From Streptomyces sp. GESEQ-35 (GTDB lineage: Bacteria > Actinomycetota > Actinomycetes > Streptomycetales > Streptomycetaceae), in NCBI RefSeq assembly GCF_017948485.1, contig NZ_JAFFSX010000003.1:248001-312000 (forward strand): a stretch of 64,000 nt of DNA, written 5' to 3'. Within the stretch, counting starts at the first letter, position 1. Every line of letters starts with the position of its first letter. Below the pieces are notes generated by a model that saw nothing but the letters and a program-made list of their open reading frames with translations, was not told the origin of the DNA and searched no databases. Positions 24,696 to 32,486 of the stretch are shown piece after piece. The translations under genes were made by a program, and so were the position numbers.

Positions 24696-25517
24696 TTAGC
24701 TCGTGACCCGCGCCGCCAGCCCTCGCACAAGAAACCGCTGGCCGAACAGCACCAACACCAACGTCGGCAACAGAACAAGCAACGTCCCCGCATAAATCAC
24801 CGCAGGCGCCGCCCCCTGATCGACAACAAGCTGAGCAAGCCCCACCTGCACAGTCCGCCGAGATGGCGAATCGGTGATAAGCAGCGGCCAGAAGTACCCG
24901 TTCCACGCCGACAACGCGCACCACATCCCCGCCGTGATCAACTGCGGCCGGGTCATGGGCAGTACGACATGAACCAGCGCCCGCACCTCCCCGCACCCGT
25001 CCATCCGCGCGGCCTCCCACACCTCCCTCGGCAGCGCGAGAAAGGCCTGCCGGAGCAGAAAGACGGCGTATCCCGCCGCCAGGTACGGCACGACGATCCC
25101 GAGCAGCGTGTCCCGCAGCCCAAGCCCCGTGGCCGTCTCGAAGTTGGGGATGACGAGACTCTCCCCGGGGAACGCGAGGGTGGCCAGGACCAGGACGAAC
25201 ACCAGCCCCCGCCCACGCCAGCGCGGAAACACCAGCGCGTACGCGGCGAGCGCCGCCGTGACCAGTTGTGCCGCCGACTGAAGCACCGTGACGGCCACAC
25301 TGACTCCGTACTGCTGGGCCAGCGGAGCCGAGTCCAGCGCCGTACGCACATTCGCCAGGGTCAGCCGGCCGGGCGCCGGCACCAGCCGCCCCGCGGCGAC
25401 GTCCGCCGGCGGCAGCAACGCGGTGACGACGGTGACGTACACCGGGAACGCGACGACCACGACCACCACGCCGAGCCACAACCACCGCAGCACGGACCCG
25501 GCTTGACGGCTTCTCAT
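24696..25517 (-). CDS. ABC sugar-type permease, UgpE/MalG-like
   Basis: 273 aa with six predicted membrane helices, the first at VLRWLWLGVVVVVVAFPVYV. The conserved EAA loop that contacts the ATPase is EVWEAARMDGCGEVRALVHV followed by VLPMTRPQL. The ATG at 25517 overlaps the TGA of the first permease (ATGA), so the two form the heterodimeric channel. As in many Streptomyces sugar systems, no ATP-binding subunit is encoded nearby; a shared MsiK-type ATPase elsewhere probably energises it. Confidence 0.92.
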   Translation of the reverse strand: MRSRQAGSVLRWLWLGVVVVVVAFPVYVTVVTALLPPADVAAGRLVPAPGRLTLANVRTALDSAPLAQQYGVSVAVTVLQSAAQLVTAALAAYALVFPRWRGRGLVFVLVLATLAFPGESLVIPNFETATGLGLRDTLLGIVVPYLAAGYAVFLLRQAFLALPREVWEAARMDGCGEVRALVHVVLPMTRPQLITAGMWCALSAWNGYFWPLLITDSPSRRTVQVGLAQLVVDQGAAPAVIYAGTLLVLLPTLVLVLFGQRFLVRGLAARVTS

Positions 25518-26416
25518 GCCCACCTCCTCAGCACCCGGAACTGGATCGCGGTGATCGCGAGGACGAGGAGCAGCAGCACCACGGCGAGCGTGGAGGCCGT
25601 GCCGACCTGTGGCAGCGCCTCGCCGAACGCCCGTTTGTACAGCTCGTACACGAGCGTCGACGTCGACCCGGCCGGCCCGCCGCGGGTCAGCACCTGGACC
25701 TGGGTGAAGATCTGCAACCCGCTGATGGTCTGGGTGACCAGCAGGAACACCAGGCTCGGCCGGAGCATCGGGATGATCACCGACCGGGCCAGCCGCAGCC
25801 CCGAGGCGCCGTCGAGGGCGGCCGCCTCGATCACCGACTCGTCGAGCTGGGTCAGCGCGGCCAGCAGGACGAGGAAGGCGAAGCCGAACTCGTACCAGGC
25901 GGTGGCGATCGAGATCGCGAGGACGGCCCAGCCCGGGGAGCGCAGCCACTCCGGGCCGGTGACGCCGAGGTGGGCCAGTACTTCGTTGAGGGTGCCGACG
26001 GCCGGGGCGAACAGGCCGGCGAAGACGGCCGCCGAGGCCGCCGCGGAGTAGGCGAAGGGCATCGACAGCACCACCGACACCACGGCCCGCGGCTTGGCCG
26101 CCGCCCTGCGCAGCGGCAGCGCCGCGGCGAGCGCACCGCCCACCGAGAGCACCACGCTGAGCCCGGCGATGACACCGGTGGCGAACAGGGCCTTGCGCAG
26201 GTCGGGGTCGGTGACCAGATCGACGTAGTGAGCGGCGCCGACGAAGACGGTCGGATCGCCGAGGAGATCGCTGTCGTACAGGCTCAGGACGACACCGCGG
26301 ACGACCGGCCAGTACGCGAAGACGAGCAGCAGTACGACGCACGGCAGCACCATGAGGGGTCCTGCCAGTCGGCCGCGGAGGCGGCGGCCGATGCGAAGTG
26401 GAACGTTCCCAAGCAT
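25514..26416 (-). CDS. ABC sugar-type permease, UgpA/MalF-like
   Basis: 300 aa with six predicted helices; the first is GPLMVLPCVVLLLVFAYWPV. The EAA loop is ESVIEAAALDGASGLRLARS followed by VIIPMLRP. The only upstream in-frame ATG that keeps the basic N-terminus (RIGRRLRGRLAG) is at 26416; starting at Met22 (26353) would remove it. With the ATG at 26416, one copy of the LacI-type operator lies inside codons 2-6 and the second lies 4 bp upstream. This is the first gene of the importer operon. Confidence 0.9.
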   Translation of the reverse strand: MLGNVPLRIGRRLRGRLAGPLMVLPCVVLLLVFAYWPVVRGVVLSLYDSDLLGDPTVFVGAAHYVDLVTDPDLRKALFATGVIAGLSVVLSVGGALAAALPLRRAAAKPRAVVSVVLSMPFAYSAAASAAVFAGLFAPAVGTLNEVLAHLGVTGPEWLRSPGWAVLAISIATAWYEFGFAFLVLLAALTQLDESVIEAAALDGASGLRLARSVIIPMLRPSLVFLLVTQTISGLQIFTQVQVLTRGGPAGSTSTLVYELYKRAFGEALPQVGTASTLAVVLLLLVLAITAIQFRVLRRWA

Positions 26417-26432
26417 GTGTGGAACGTTCCCA
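26399..26432. promoter_or_regulatory. Two LacI-type operators at the start of the importer operon
   Basis: TGGAACGTTCCCA occurs at 26399-26411 and again at 26420-26432, 21 bp apart (two helical turns). Both are 13-bp near-perfect palindromes centred on AACGTT. One overlaps the first codons of the permease gene. The same palindrome lies at the start of the HAD-LacI operon, which ties both units to the adjacent LacI regulator. Confidence 0.82.
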
Positions 26433-26523
26433 TTCCCGATGGGACCAGTGCAGCACCCGTTGGGTGAACTCTCGGCAAAATGCGGCCGGGTGGCGAATTC
26501 CGCGCCTGTTGGGCAAACGCCCG

Positions 26524-27537
26524 TCAGGCGGCCGGTGGTGCCGTCGTGCGGCCGGTCACCAGCGAACCGGGCAGCGCCCGGTGGTGGTCCGGTGGCCGCT
26601 CGCCGTCGAGCAACTGCACCAGCGCGTCCACGGCCCCGCTGCCGATCAGGCCGATCGGCTGGCGCCAGGTCGTCAGCGCGATCAGTGACGTCGTCAGCTC
26701 ACCGATGCCGTCGTAGCCGGTGACGGAGAGGTCTCCCGGCACGTCCACACCCCGCATCAGCAGTTGCTCCAGCACGGCGACGGCGATCCGGTCGCTGGGT
26801 GCCATCACCGCGGTGACCCCGGGATGCCGCAGCGCCTCGGCCACCATGGCGCCGGCCGACTCCCGGGGTCGCTCCGCGATCTCCAGCACCCGCGCCCCGT
26901 GCTCCCGCAGCCGCCGCACCATGGCCGCCGAACGCGGCCCCAGCGTCACGGAACGGCTCGTCGGCACGGTCACCACCGCGACCTCGCGGTGCCCGAGCGC
27001 CAGGAGGTGGTCGGCCAGCGCGGTACCGCCCTCGACCTCGTCGCAGTAGACGCTGGTGATGCTCGGATGGGTCTCCGGGCGCCCCGCCACCACGGTCGGC
27101 AGCCGCGCGGCGAAGGGCACGATCCCCTCGCTCGGCAGCAGCCCGCTGCACACGATCAGCGCCTCGACCCGCAGCATGGCGAGGGTCTCCAGGGCCCGGT
27201 ACTCGTCCGCCACCTCGAACCCGCCCGACCCGGTCGCGGTGACCACCCGGTAGCCGTGGAAGGCGGCGCGCTCCTGAAGCGCGGTGAGCAGATGACCGTA
27301 GAAGGGAGTCGCCGCGTCCCGCACGAACGCCCCGAAGGTGTACGTCCGATGGGCCACCATCGCCCGCGCGGAGGCGTTGACGACGTAGCCGAGTTCCTGC
27401 GCGGCCGCCAGGACCCGCTTCCGGGTGGCCTCGCCGACGCTGCCGCGCCCGGAGACGACACGGGACACCACCGACTTGGACACCCCGGCCCGCTCGGCCA
27501 CGTCTATGATCGTCGGGTTTCTCGGCCGGTCAGTCAT
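26524..27537 (-). CDS. LacI-family transcriptional regulator of the importer
   Basis: 337 aa from the ATG at 27537, which overlaps the end of the HAD gene by 8 bp. The N-terminal HTH and hinge are typical (TIIDVAERAGVSKSVVSRVV, VLAAAQELGYVVNASARAMV). The effector domain is of the periplasmic-binding-protein fold (ALIVCSGLLPSEGIV, TSVYCDEVEGGTALADHLLA, VPGDLSVTGYDGIGELT). It probably represses its own operon and the importer through the TGGGAACGTTCCA palindromes. The inducer is probably the imported compound or a derivative. Confidence 0.93.
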   Translation of the reverse strand: MTDRPRNPTIIDVAERAGVSKSVVSRVVSGRGSVGEATRKRVLAAAQELGYVVNASARAMVAHRTYTFGAFVRDAATPFYGHLLTALQERAAFHGYRVVTATGSGGFEVADEYRALETLAMLRVEALIVCSGLLPSEGIVPFAARLPTVVAGRPETHPSITSVYCDEVEGGTALADHLLALGHREVAVVTVPTSRSVTLGPRSAAMVRRLREHGARVLEIAERPRESAGAMVAEALRHPGVTAVMAPSDRIAVAVLEQLLMRGVDVPGDLSVTGYDGIGELTTSLIALTTWRQPIGLIGSGAVDALVQLLDGERPPDHHRALPGSLVTGRTTAPPAA

Positions 27538-28150
27538 CGAGCACGCCCTCCTGGGCGAGCCCCGCCGCGGCCGCCTCGCCTCCGGTCCACACATGGGCGC
27601 GCCAGCCGTGCGCGCGGGCCGCCGCGACGTTCTCCGGCCGGTCGTCGAAGAACACCACCTGAGCAGGTGAGCGGCCCAGCCGTTCGTCGGCGGCCCGGTA
27701 GACCAGCGGGTCCGGTTTCATCAGGCCGAGGTCCGAGGAGAAGACCAGGGTCTCGAAGGGAGCGGCCCACGGCGCCCGGCGCACCGCCCGTGCCAGCGAG
27801 CCCGGCGCGTTGGAGAGGATCCCCAACGGCGTTCCCCGCTCCGCCAGCCGGACGAGCAGCGCCTCGGCGTCGGAGTCGAGGGTCACCCAGCAGGCGCTGT
27901 CGATCCGGTCGAGGCGCTCGACCCAGGAGCCGTCGAGCGTGCGCCCCAGCGCCTCGGCGACACCGCGCCAGTACGTGTCCGGGGATGCGCCCAGGTCGTA
28001 GGCGTCCCGGTGGGTCCAGTACGCGTCGGCCAGTTCGGACCGAGGTGTACCGAGGACCTCGGCGAGTGCGCTCAGCGCCCGGCCCGAGGGCGCCAGGACG
28101 CCGCCGAGGTCCCAGACGACGGTCGGCGAGGCGTTTTGGGAACGTTCCAC
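27530..28150 (-). CDS. HAD-family hydrolase (phosphatase)
   Basis: 206 aa, starting GTG at 28150. HAD motif I is VVWDLGGVL (DxG rather than DxD, as in YihX-like enzymes), motif II is LGILSNAPGS, motif III includes LMKPDPLVYR, and motif IV is VVFFDDRPENV. The GTG is used because it starts two codons before the operator and keeps the strand leading to motif I. With its stop overlapping the LacI start, the pair is one transcript. A phosphatase next to a 2H phosphodiesterase and an Ugp-like importer suggests stepwise use of a phosphodiester. Confidence 0.87.
   Translation of the reverse strand: MERSQNASPTVVWDLGGVLAPSGRALSALAEVLGTPRSELADAYWTHRDAYDLGASPDTYWRGVAEALGRTLDGSWVERLDRIDSACWVTLDSDAEALLVRLAERGTPLGILSNAPGSLARAVRRAPWAAPFETLVFSSDLGLMKPDPLVYRAADERLGRSPAQVVFFDDRPENVAAARAHGWRAHVWTGGEAAAAGLAQEGVLDD
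28137..28149. promoter_or_regulatory. LacI-type operator at the start of the HAD-LacI operon
   Basis: TGGGAACGTTCCA, a 13-bp palindrome identical in inverse orientation to the two sites at the importer operon. It overlaps the first codons of the HAD gene, so binding would block transcription directly; this predicts autoregulation of the LacI gene. Confidence 0.8.
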
Positions 28151-28493
28151 AAGCCGGGATGATAGCGGCTTTCGCTGTTCGCCGGGCGGGCGGCGGCTCC
28201 CCGACAGGCGGATCTCCAGGGCATTCCGCTTAGTGGAGCGGCAGACGGCAGCGCGTCTTTCCGGCCATTGTCAACTGCCGTCGGGTCAACGCAGTGTGTC
28301 TGAATCTTGTCGAGAGTGTAAGAGAAATGGTTTCCACAGTCCGGGATTCCGTTTCTGTGGTGATCCGATTACGCCACCGTGAGGGGGGTGGTCTAGTGTG
28401 GCTGTCCTATTAACTGTCCAATCTTGCGCCCGAGTTGACGGCTACTTCGCGCTGCGCGCCGTATGTCCGAGCTGGTTGATCGAGAGGACTCCG
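28151..28493. other. Intergenic region between the HAD operon and the conservon
   Basis: 343 bp without a gene. It carries the divergent promoters for the HAD-LacI operon (minus) and the conservon (plus). A spaced inverted repeat CCACAG/CTGTGG lies at 28334-28360, and the conservon has a GAGAGG ribosome site. No convincing -35/-10 pair is assigned. Confidence 0.6.
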
Positions 28494-30278
28494 ATGCCCG
28501 AATCCCCGACCTATGCAGTGCGATCGGAGCCCGGCGGGGCGGCCGGCATGGGCTCGGCACGGAACAGGCATGCCAGGCCTCCGGCGCAGGACACGCCGAC
28601 TGATTCAGCCACACTGTCCCGGACCGTCCGCCTGGCCGTCCTTCCCGCGGCCCTCATGGCAGTCCTTTCGGCCACTCTGATCGTCTTCGTCCTGCTCACC
28701 CAGGACGGCACCGCGGACGCGGCCACCTGGACCGTGCTCGGCGCCGGCGCCGTCCTCGGCTGCGGTGTGCTGGCCGGTGCCGTACTGGCCGGCCGCGCCC
28801 AGGCCCGGGACACGTCACGGCAGTACGCGCCGCTGCGCCGCGCCGTCGCCGACGGCCAGGCCGAACTTCAGGGCATGATGCGGCAGTTGGAGCGGGGCGA
28901 GCAGCTGGAGCAGGTTCCGTTCGCCCACTCCGCGCCGCCGGCCGATCCGATCGACCGGCTCGCGTACGAGATCAGGGTCGGGACCTGGCAGGCCCGGACC
29001 GTCCTTGCCCAGTCGGTCCAGCTCCCCCGGAGTTCCGCGCCGGACAGCGAGGAGCGGGTCGAGGTCTTCGTCAACCTCGCCCGGCGGCTCCAGTCGCTGG
29101 TGCACCGCGCGATCAACATGCTCGACCAGCTGGAGAACGAGGTCGAGGACCCGGAACTGCTCAAGGGCCTCTTCCACGTCGACCACCTCGCCACCCGTAT
29201 CCGCCGCCACGCGGAGAACGTCGCCGTGCTCGGCGGTTCGGTCTCCCGCCGCCAGTGGACCCGCCCGGTGACCCTGACCGAGGTGCTGCGTTCGTCGATC
29301 GCCGAGGTCGAGCACTACTCCCGGGTCAAGCTGGTGCCGCCGATCGAGGGGACGCTGCGCGGCCACGCCGTCGCCGACGTCATCCACCTGCTGGCCGAAC
29401 TCGTCGAGAACGCCACCATGTTCTCCGAACCCCACGCCCAAGTCCTGCTGCGCGCCCAGCGGGTGACCGCCGGGCTGGCCATCGAGGTCGAGGACCGCGG
29501 TCTGGGCATGCCGCTTCAGGAGCAGCAGCGGATCAACATGCTGCTCGCCGAGCCGGACCACATCGACCTCAGCAAGCTGCTCGCCGACGGCCGTATCGGC
29601 CTGTACGTGGTCTCGGCGCTGGCCCGCCGCCACGGCATCGCGGTCCGGCTCCAGAGCAACATCTACGGCGGTATCCAGGCGGTCCTGATCATCCCGCCCG
29701 GGCTGCTCGGCGAGGAGGGCGGCGACGCGCCCGTCCAGGCGGCCACCGAGATGCACAGACCGCCCCAGCCGGTCGCCGCCGCTCACCATCAGGCCGGGCA
29801 GGTTCCCCCGGCCGGGCGTCCCGTCCACCCGGCGCAGCAGCCGGTCGCCGGTGCGCAGCAGCAGGCCGGGCAGGCGCCCGCCGCGCGGCCCGTGATGACG
29901 CCGCCGGCCTTGCGGCAGCCGCTGCCGCCGGCCCAGGCACAAGCCCAGTCCGCCGCACCTGCCGCACCCGGCCCCATGGCGCAGCAGCATGCGCCGTCGG
30001 CGTACGCCCAGGCGCAGCAGCATGCGCGGGCCACCGGAGCGCCGTCGCCGTACGACCGCGGCCCCGGGCTCGGCTCGGACTCCCAGGACGGGCGGCCGCC
30101 GCTGCCGCAGCGACAGGCGCAGGAGCACCTGGTGCCGGAACTCCGCAATGGTCCGGCCCCGCGGAGGGCCGACGACCAGGAGGTGGAGCACGATCCGGGA
30201 CTGATGGCCATGTTCCGGCGCGGAGTCAACCTGGCCGCCAACGAACCCGATGAGCCGCGCGCCGACGGCTCCCGATGA
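28494..30278 (+). CDS. cvnA: Conservon sensor-like protein (CvnA-type histidine-kinase-like ATPase)
   Basis: 594 aa. Two membrane helices near 45-105 (LAVLPAALMAVLSATLIVFV and TVLGAGAVLGCGVLAGAVLA) precede a helical segment (ERVEVFVNLARRLQSLVHRA) and an HATPase_c domain (LLAELVENATMFSEPHAQVL with the N box, then VEDRGLGMPLQ). The last 170 residues are a Gln/Pro/Ala-rich disordered tail. CvnA proteins act with the roadblock, DUF742 and GTPase partners in a membrane complex. The ATG at 28494 has GAGAGG upstream. It leads a plus-strand operon in the usual A-B-C-D order. Confidence 0.92.
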   Translation: MPESPTYAVRSEPGGAAGMGSARNRHARPPAQDTPTDSATLSRTVRLAVLPAALMAVLSATLIVFVLLTQDGTADAATWTVLGAGAVLGCGVLAGAVLAGRAQARDTSRQYAPLRRAVADGQAELQGMMRQLERGEQLEQVPFAHSAPPADPIDRLAYEIRVGTWQARTVLAQSVQLPRSSAPDSEERVEVFVNLARRLQSLVHRAINMLDQLENEVEDPELLKGLFHVDHLATRIRRHAENVAVLGGSVSRRQWTRPVTLTEVLRSSIAEVEHYSRVKLVPPIEGTLRGHAVADVIHLLAELVENATMFSEPHAQVLLRAQRVTAGLAIEVEDRGLGMPLQEQQRINMLLAEPDHIDLSKLLADGRIGLYVVSALARRHGIAVRLQSNIYGGIQAVLIIPPGLLGEEGGDAPVQAATEMHRPPQPVAAAHHQAGQVPPAGRPVHPAQQPVAGAQQQAGQAPAARPVMTPPALRQPLPPAQAQAQSAAPAAPGPMAQQHAPSAYAQAQQHARATGAPSPYDRGPGLGSDSQDGRPPLPQRQAQEHLVPELRNGPAPRRADDQEVEHDPGLMAMFRRGVNLAANEPDEPRADGSR

Positions 30279-30317
30279 CCACAGGCTCCGTATTCGCACA
30301 AGGAGAAGAACCCCACC

Positions 30318-30755
30318 GTGAGCGACATGTATGCCGGCCAGCAGAAGAACTTGGACTGGCTTCTGGCCGGCCTCGTCCAGAGGGTCCCCTACACCCGCAG
30401 CGCCCTGCTGCTGTCCTCCGACGGACTGGCGAAGGCCTTTGACGGGTTCGAGACACCGACCGAAGCGGAACACCTGGCCGCCCTGGCGTCCGGTCTGCAC
30501 TCCCTGGCGCGCAGCGCGGGCGTGCAGTTCGCCCAGGGAGCGGACGTACGGCAGGTGGTCGTGGAGTTGGACACCGCCCTGCTGTTCGTCTGCGCGGCGG
30601 GCTCGGGCGCCTGTCTGGCCGTGCTGGCCGAGCGGGACGCCGACGCGGCCGTACTCGGCTACGAGATGGCCATGCTGGTCAAGAGCGTGCGCCCGTATCT
30701 CGCCACCCCGGCCCGGCAGCAGGTCTCCGGCGCCTCGCCGGACACGGGGCGTTGA
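30318..30755 (+). CDS. cvnB: Roadblock/LC7-domain protein (CvnB)
   Basis: 145 aa, starting GTG at 30318 behind AGGAGAAG. The Roadblock/LC7 fold is visible (LDWLLAGLVQRVPYTRSALL, LSSDGL, then EHLAALASGLHSLARSAGVQ). In conservons this protein is thought to regulate the small GTPase, by analogy with MglB. It is 40 bp after the sensor-like gene and two bases before the DUF742 gene. Confidence 0.93.
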   Translation: MSDMYAGQQKNLDWLLAGLVQRVPYTRSALLLSSDGLAKAFDGFETPTEAEHLAALASGLHSLARSAGVQFAQGADVRQVVVELDTALLFVCAAGSGACLAVLAERDADAAVLGYEMAMLVKSVRPYLATPARQQVSGASPDTGR

Positions 30756-30757
30756 GG

Positions 30758-31135
30758 ATGTCGGACGCCGAGGACGGGTCGTGGCTCGATGACGAGGCCG
30801 GGCGCTTAGTCCGGCCGTACACCGTCAGCAACGGTCGCACCCGTCCCTCGGCCCATTTCGACCTGCTCACGCTCGTCATCGCCACCGGCGTCCGGCCCCA
30901 GACCTACCTCGGCCCCGACTACGACCAGGTCCTCGCCCTGTGCGACGCGCCGGTGTCGGTCGCCGAGGTGGCCGCTCATCTGCGGCTGCCCGCCGTCATC
31001 ACCAAAGTCCTGCTGTCCGACCTCGTGACGCACCAGGCGCTCGCCATGCGGTCGCCGCGTCCCGTCGAGGCAGCTTCCCCGACCGACCGAAACATCCTGG
31101 AGGCGGTGCTGCATGGCCTTCGAAAGCGGCTCTGA
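30758..31135 (+). CDS. cvnC: DUF742 protein (CvnC)
   Basis: 125 aa. DUF742 signatures are RLVRPYTVSNGRTRPSAHFD and LLTLVIATGV, then a winged-helix-like half (VAEVAAHLRLPAVITKVLLS, LVTHQAL). The ATG at 30758 is chosen; the TTG at 30752 would overlap the upstream stop. The end overlaps the GTPase gene by 23 bp. Third gene of the conservon. Confidence 0.92.
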   Translation: MSDAEDGSWLDDEAGRLVRPYTVSNGRTRPSAHFDLLTLVIATGVRPQTYLGPDYDQVLALCDAPVSVAEVAAHLRLPAVITKVLLSDLVTHQALAMRSPRPVEAASPTDRNILEAVLHGLRKRL

Positions 31136-31733
31136 CCCCTATAGCGGCTCTGACCCCTTTCCCACCGCCCTGAAGATCCTCGTCGCGGGAGGCTTCGGGG
31201 TCGGCAAGACCACCTTCGTCGGAGCGGTCAGCGAGATCGAACCGCTCTCCACGGAGGAACTGCTGACCCAGGTCAGCGCCCGCACGGACAGCCTGGTGGG
31301 CATCGAGGACAAGACGACCACCACCGTGGCGATGGACTTCGGCCGGCTGGCCCTGGACAAGGACCATGTGCTGTATCTGTTCGGTACGCCCGGGCAGGAA
31401 CGGTTCTGGTTCATGTGGGACGAGCTGTCCAACGGGGCGCTGGGCGCGGTCGTCCTCGCGGACACCCGCCGGCTGGACCACTGCTTCGCCGCCGTCGACT
31501 TCTTCGAACGGCGCGGCATCGGCTTCATCGTGGCCGTCAACGAGTTCGACAACGGCTATCGCTACGAGGCCGAGGAGGTTCGCGCGGCCCTCGCCCTCAA
31601 GCCGGAGATACCCGTCGTGATGTGCGACGCACGGCAGTGCAACTCCGCAACCCGCGTACTGATCGCACTCGTACAGCACCTGCTCGCCTCGAATCCCGGC
31701 ACATCGCCCGCGGAACTCAACCCGCTGCGCTGA
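31113..31733 (+). CDS. cvnD: Conservon small GTPase (CvnD)
   Basis: 206 aa. P-loop VAGGFGVGKTTFVGAVSEI, a switch region with KTTTTVAMDFGRL, the DxxG-like LFGTPGQERFWFMWDE, and a base-recognition segment FIVAVNEFDNG (NxFD in place of NKxD). CvnD proteins are MglA-like GTPases. The N-terminus holds a six-residue repeat (SGSDPY/SGSDPF) from an 18-bp direct duplication at 31126-31161, which overlaps the end of the DUF742 gene and would extend the N-terminal arm. Confidence 0.93.
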   Translation: MAFESGSDPYSGSDPFPTALKILVAGGFGVGKTTFVGAVSEIEPLSTEELLTQVSARTDSLVGIEDKTTTTVAMDFGRLALDKDHVLYLFGTPGQERFWFMWDELSNGALGAVVLADTRRLDHCFAAVDFFERRGIGFIVAVNEFDNGYRYEAEEVRAALALKPEIPVVMCDARQCNSATRVLIALVQHLLASNPGTSPAELNPLR

Positions 31734-31764
31734 GGCACGCTCAGCGCGGCCGAATGGAGCCTGC

Positions 31765-32361
31765 ATGTCAGCCCCGGTTCCCTACACGCCCCCGAATGCC
31801 CCGTCGGCGTTCGACCCGACCAGCCATCTGCTGCTGACCCCCGAGGACCGGGACGCCCCCGCCCGGGTGGCGCGGCTGCGCGAGCTCGGCATCGGGGACG
31901 CCCCGATCCCGGAGTTCGACGAGTTCGCACGCAACCTGGCCCAGGTCACCGGCGCGCCCTTCTCGATGGTCAACTTCATCGACGAGAACCGCCAGTACTT
32001 CGCCGGGCTCTACGCCGCCGGCCGGCCCGGAGTGCAACTGGACACGGCGCCGCAGGAGGTCGGCCGCACGATGACGCGGGACCAGGGGTACTGCCCGCAT
32101 GTCGTCGTGCGCAAGAAGGCGCTGGTACTTGAGGATGTCTGCGACTATCCCCGGTTTGCCGGCAACCGTGTCGTCGACGAGATCGGCATCCGCTCCTACA
32201 TGGGTGCGCCGCTGATCGACTGGAAGACCGGGATGGCGCTGGGGACGATCTGTGTGGTGGACACGGACACCCATCCGTGGGGGCGGGAGGGGCTGGCCAC
32301 CATCAAGTCGCTGGCGCAGGAGCTGGTTGAGCGGATCCATGCGAGGGAGCTCCGCGGGTAG
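31765..32361 (+). CDS. GAF-domain protein at the end of the conservon
   Basis: 198 aa, essentially one GAF domain: FARNLAQVTGAPFSMVNFID, then ENRQYFAGLYAAG, DQGYCPHVVVRKKALVLEDV and YMGAPLIDWKTGMALGTICV. A Cys in the GYCPHVV position is the one that reacts in some redox- or chromophore-binding GAF domains. It has no output domain, so it probably senses a ligand for the conservon complex. It starts 32 bp after the GTPase gene and ends before a dispersed repeat. Confidence 0.88.
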   Translation: MSAPVPYTPPNAPSAFDPTSHLLLTPEDRDAPARVARLRELGIGDAPIPEFDEFARNLAQVTGAPFSMVNFIDENRQYFAGLYAAGRPGVQLDTAPQEVGRTMTRDQGYCPHVVVRKKALVLEDVCDYPRFAGNRVVDEIGIRSYMGAPLIDWKTGMALGTICVVDTDTHPWGREGLATIKSLAQELVERIHARELRG

Positions 32362-32365
32362 GCAG

Positions 32366-32429
32366 TTTTTCGGCTGCGGGTCTGTGGGGGCTGGTCGCGC
32401 CGTTCCCCGCGCCCCTTTCGGGGCGCTTC
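32366..32429. repeat. Dispersed palindromic repeat, copy 3 (reverse orientation)
   Basis: TTTTTCGGCTGCGG, then GGCTGGTCGCGCCGTTCCCC and GCGCCCCTTTCGGGGCGC. It follows the GAF gene stop and lies between convergent genes, where the hairpin could act as a terminator. Confidence 0.8.
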
Positions 32430-32486
32430 TGCTGGCGTACGTGTGGGAGCCGCGGGCACCTCTTTGTGTCCGGGGCTCCCTTTGGA

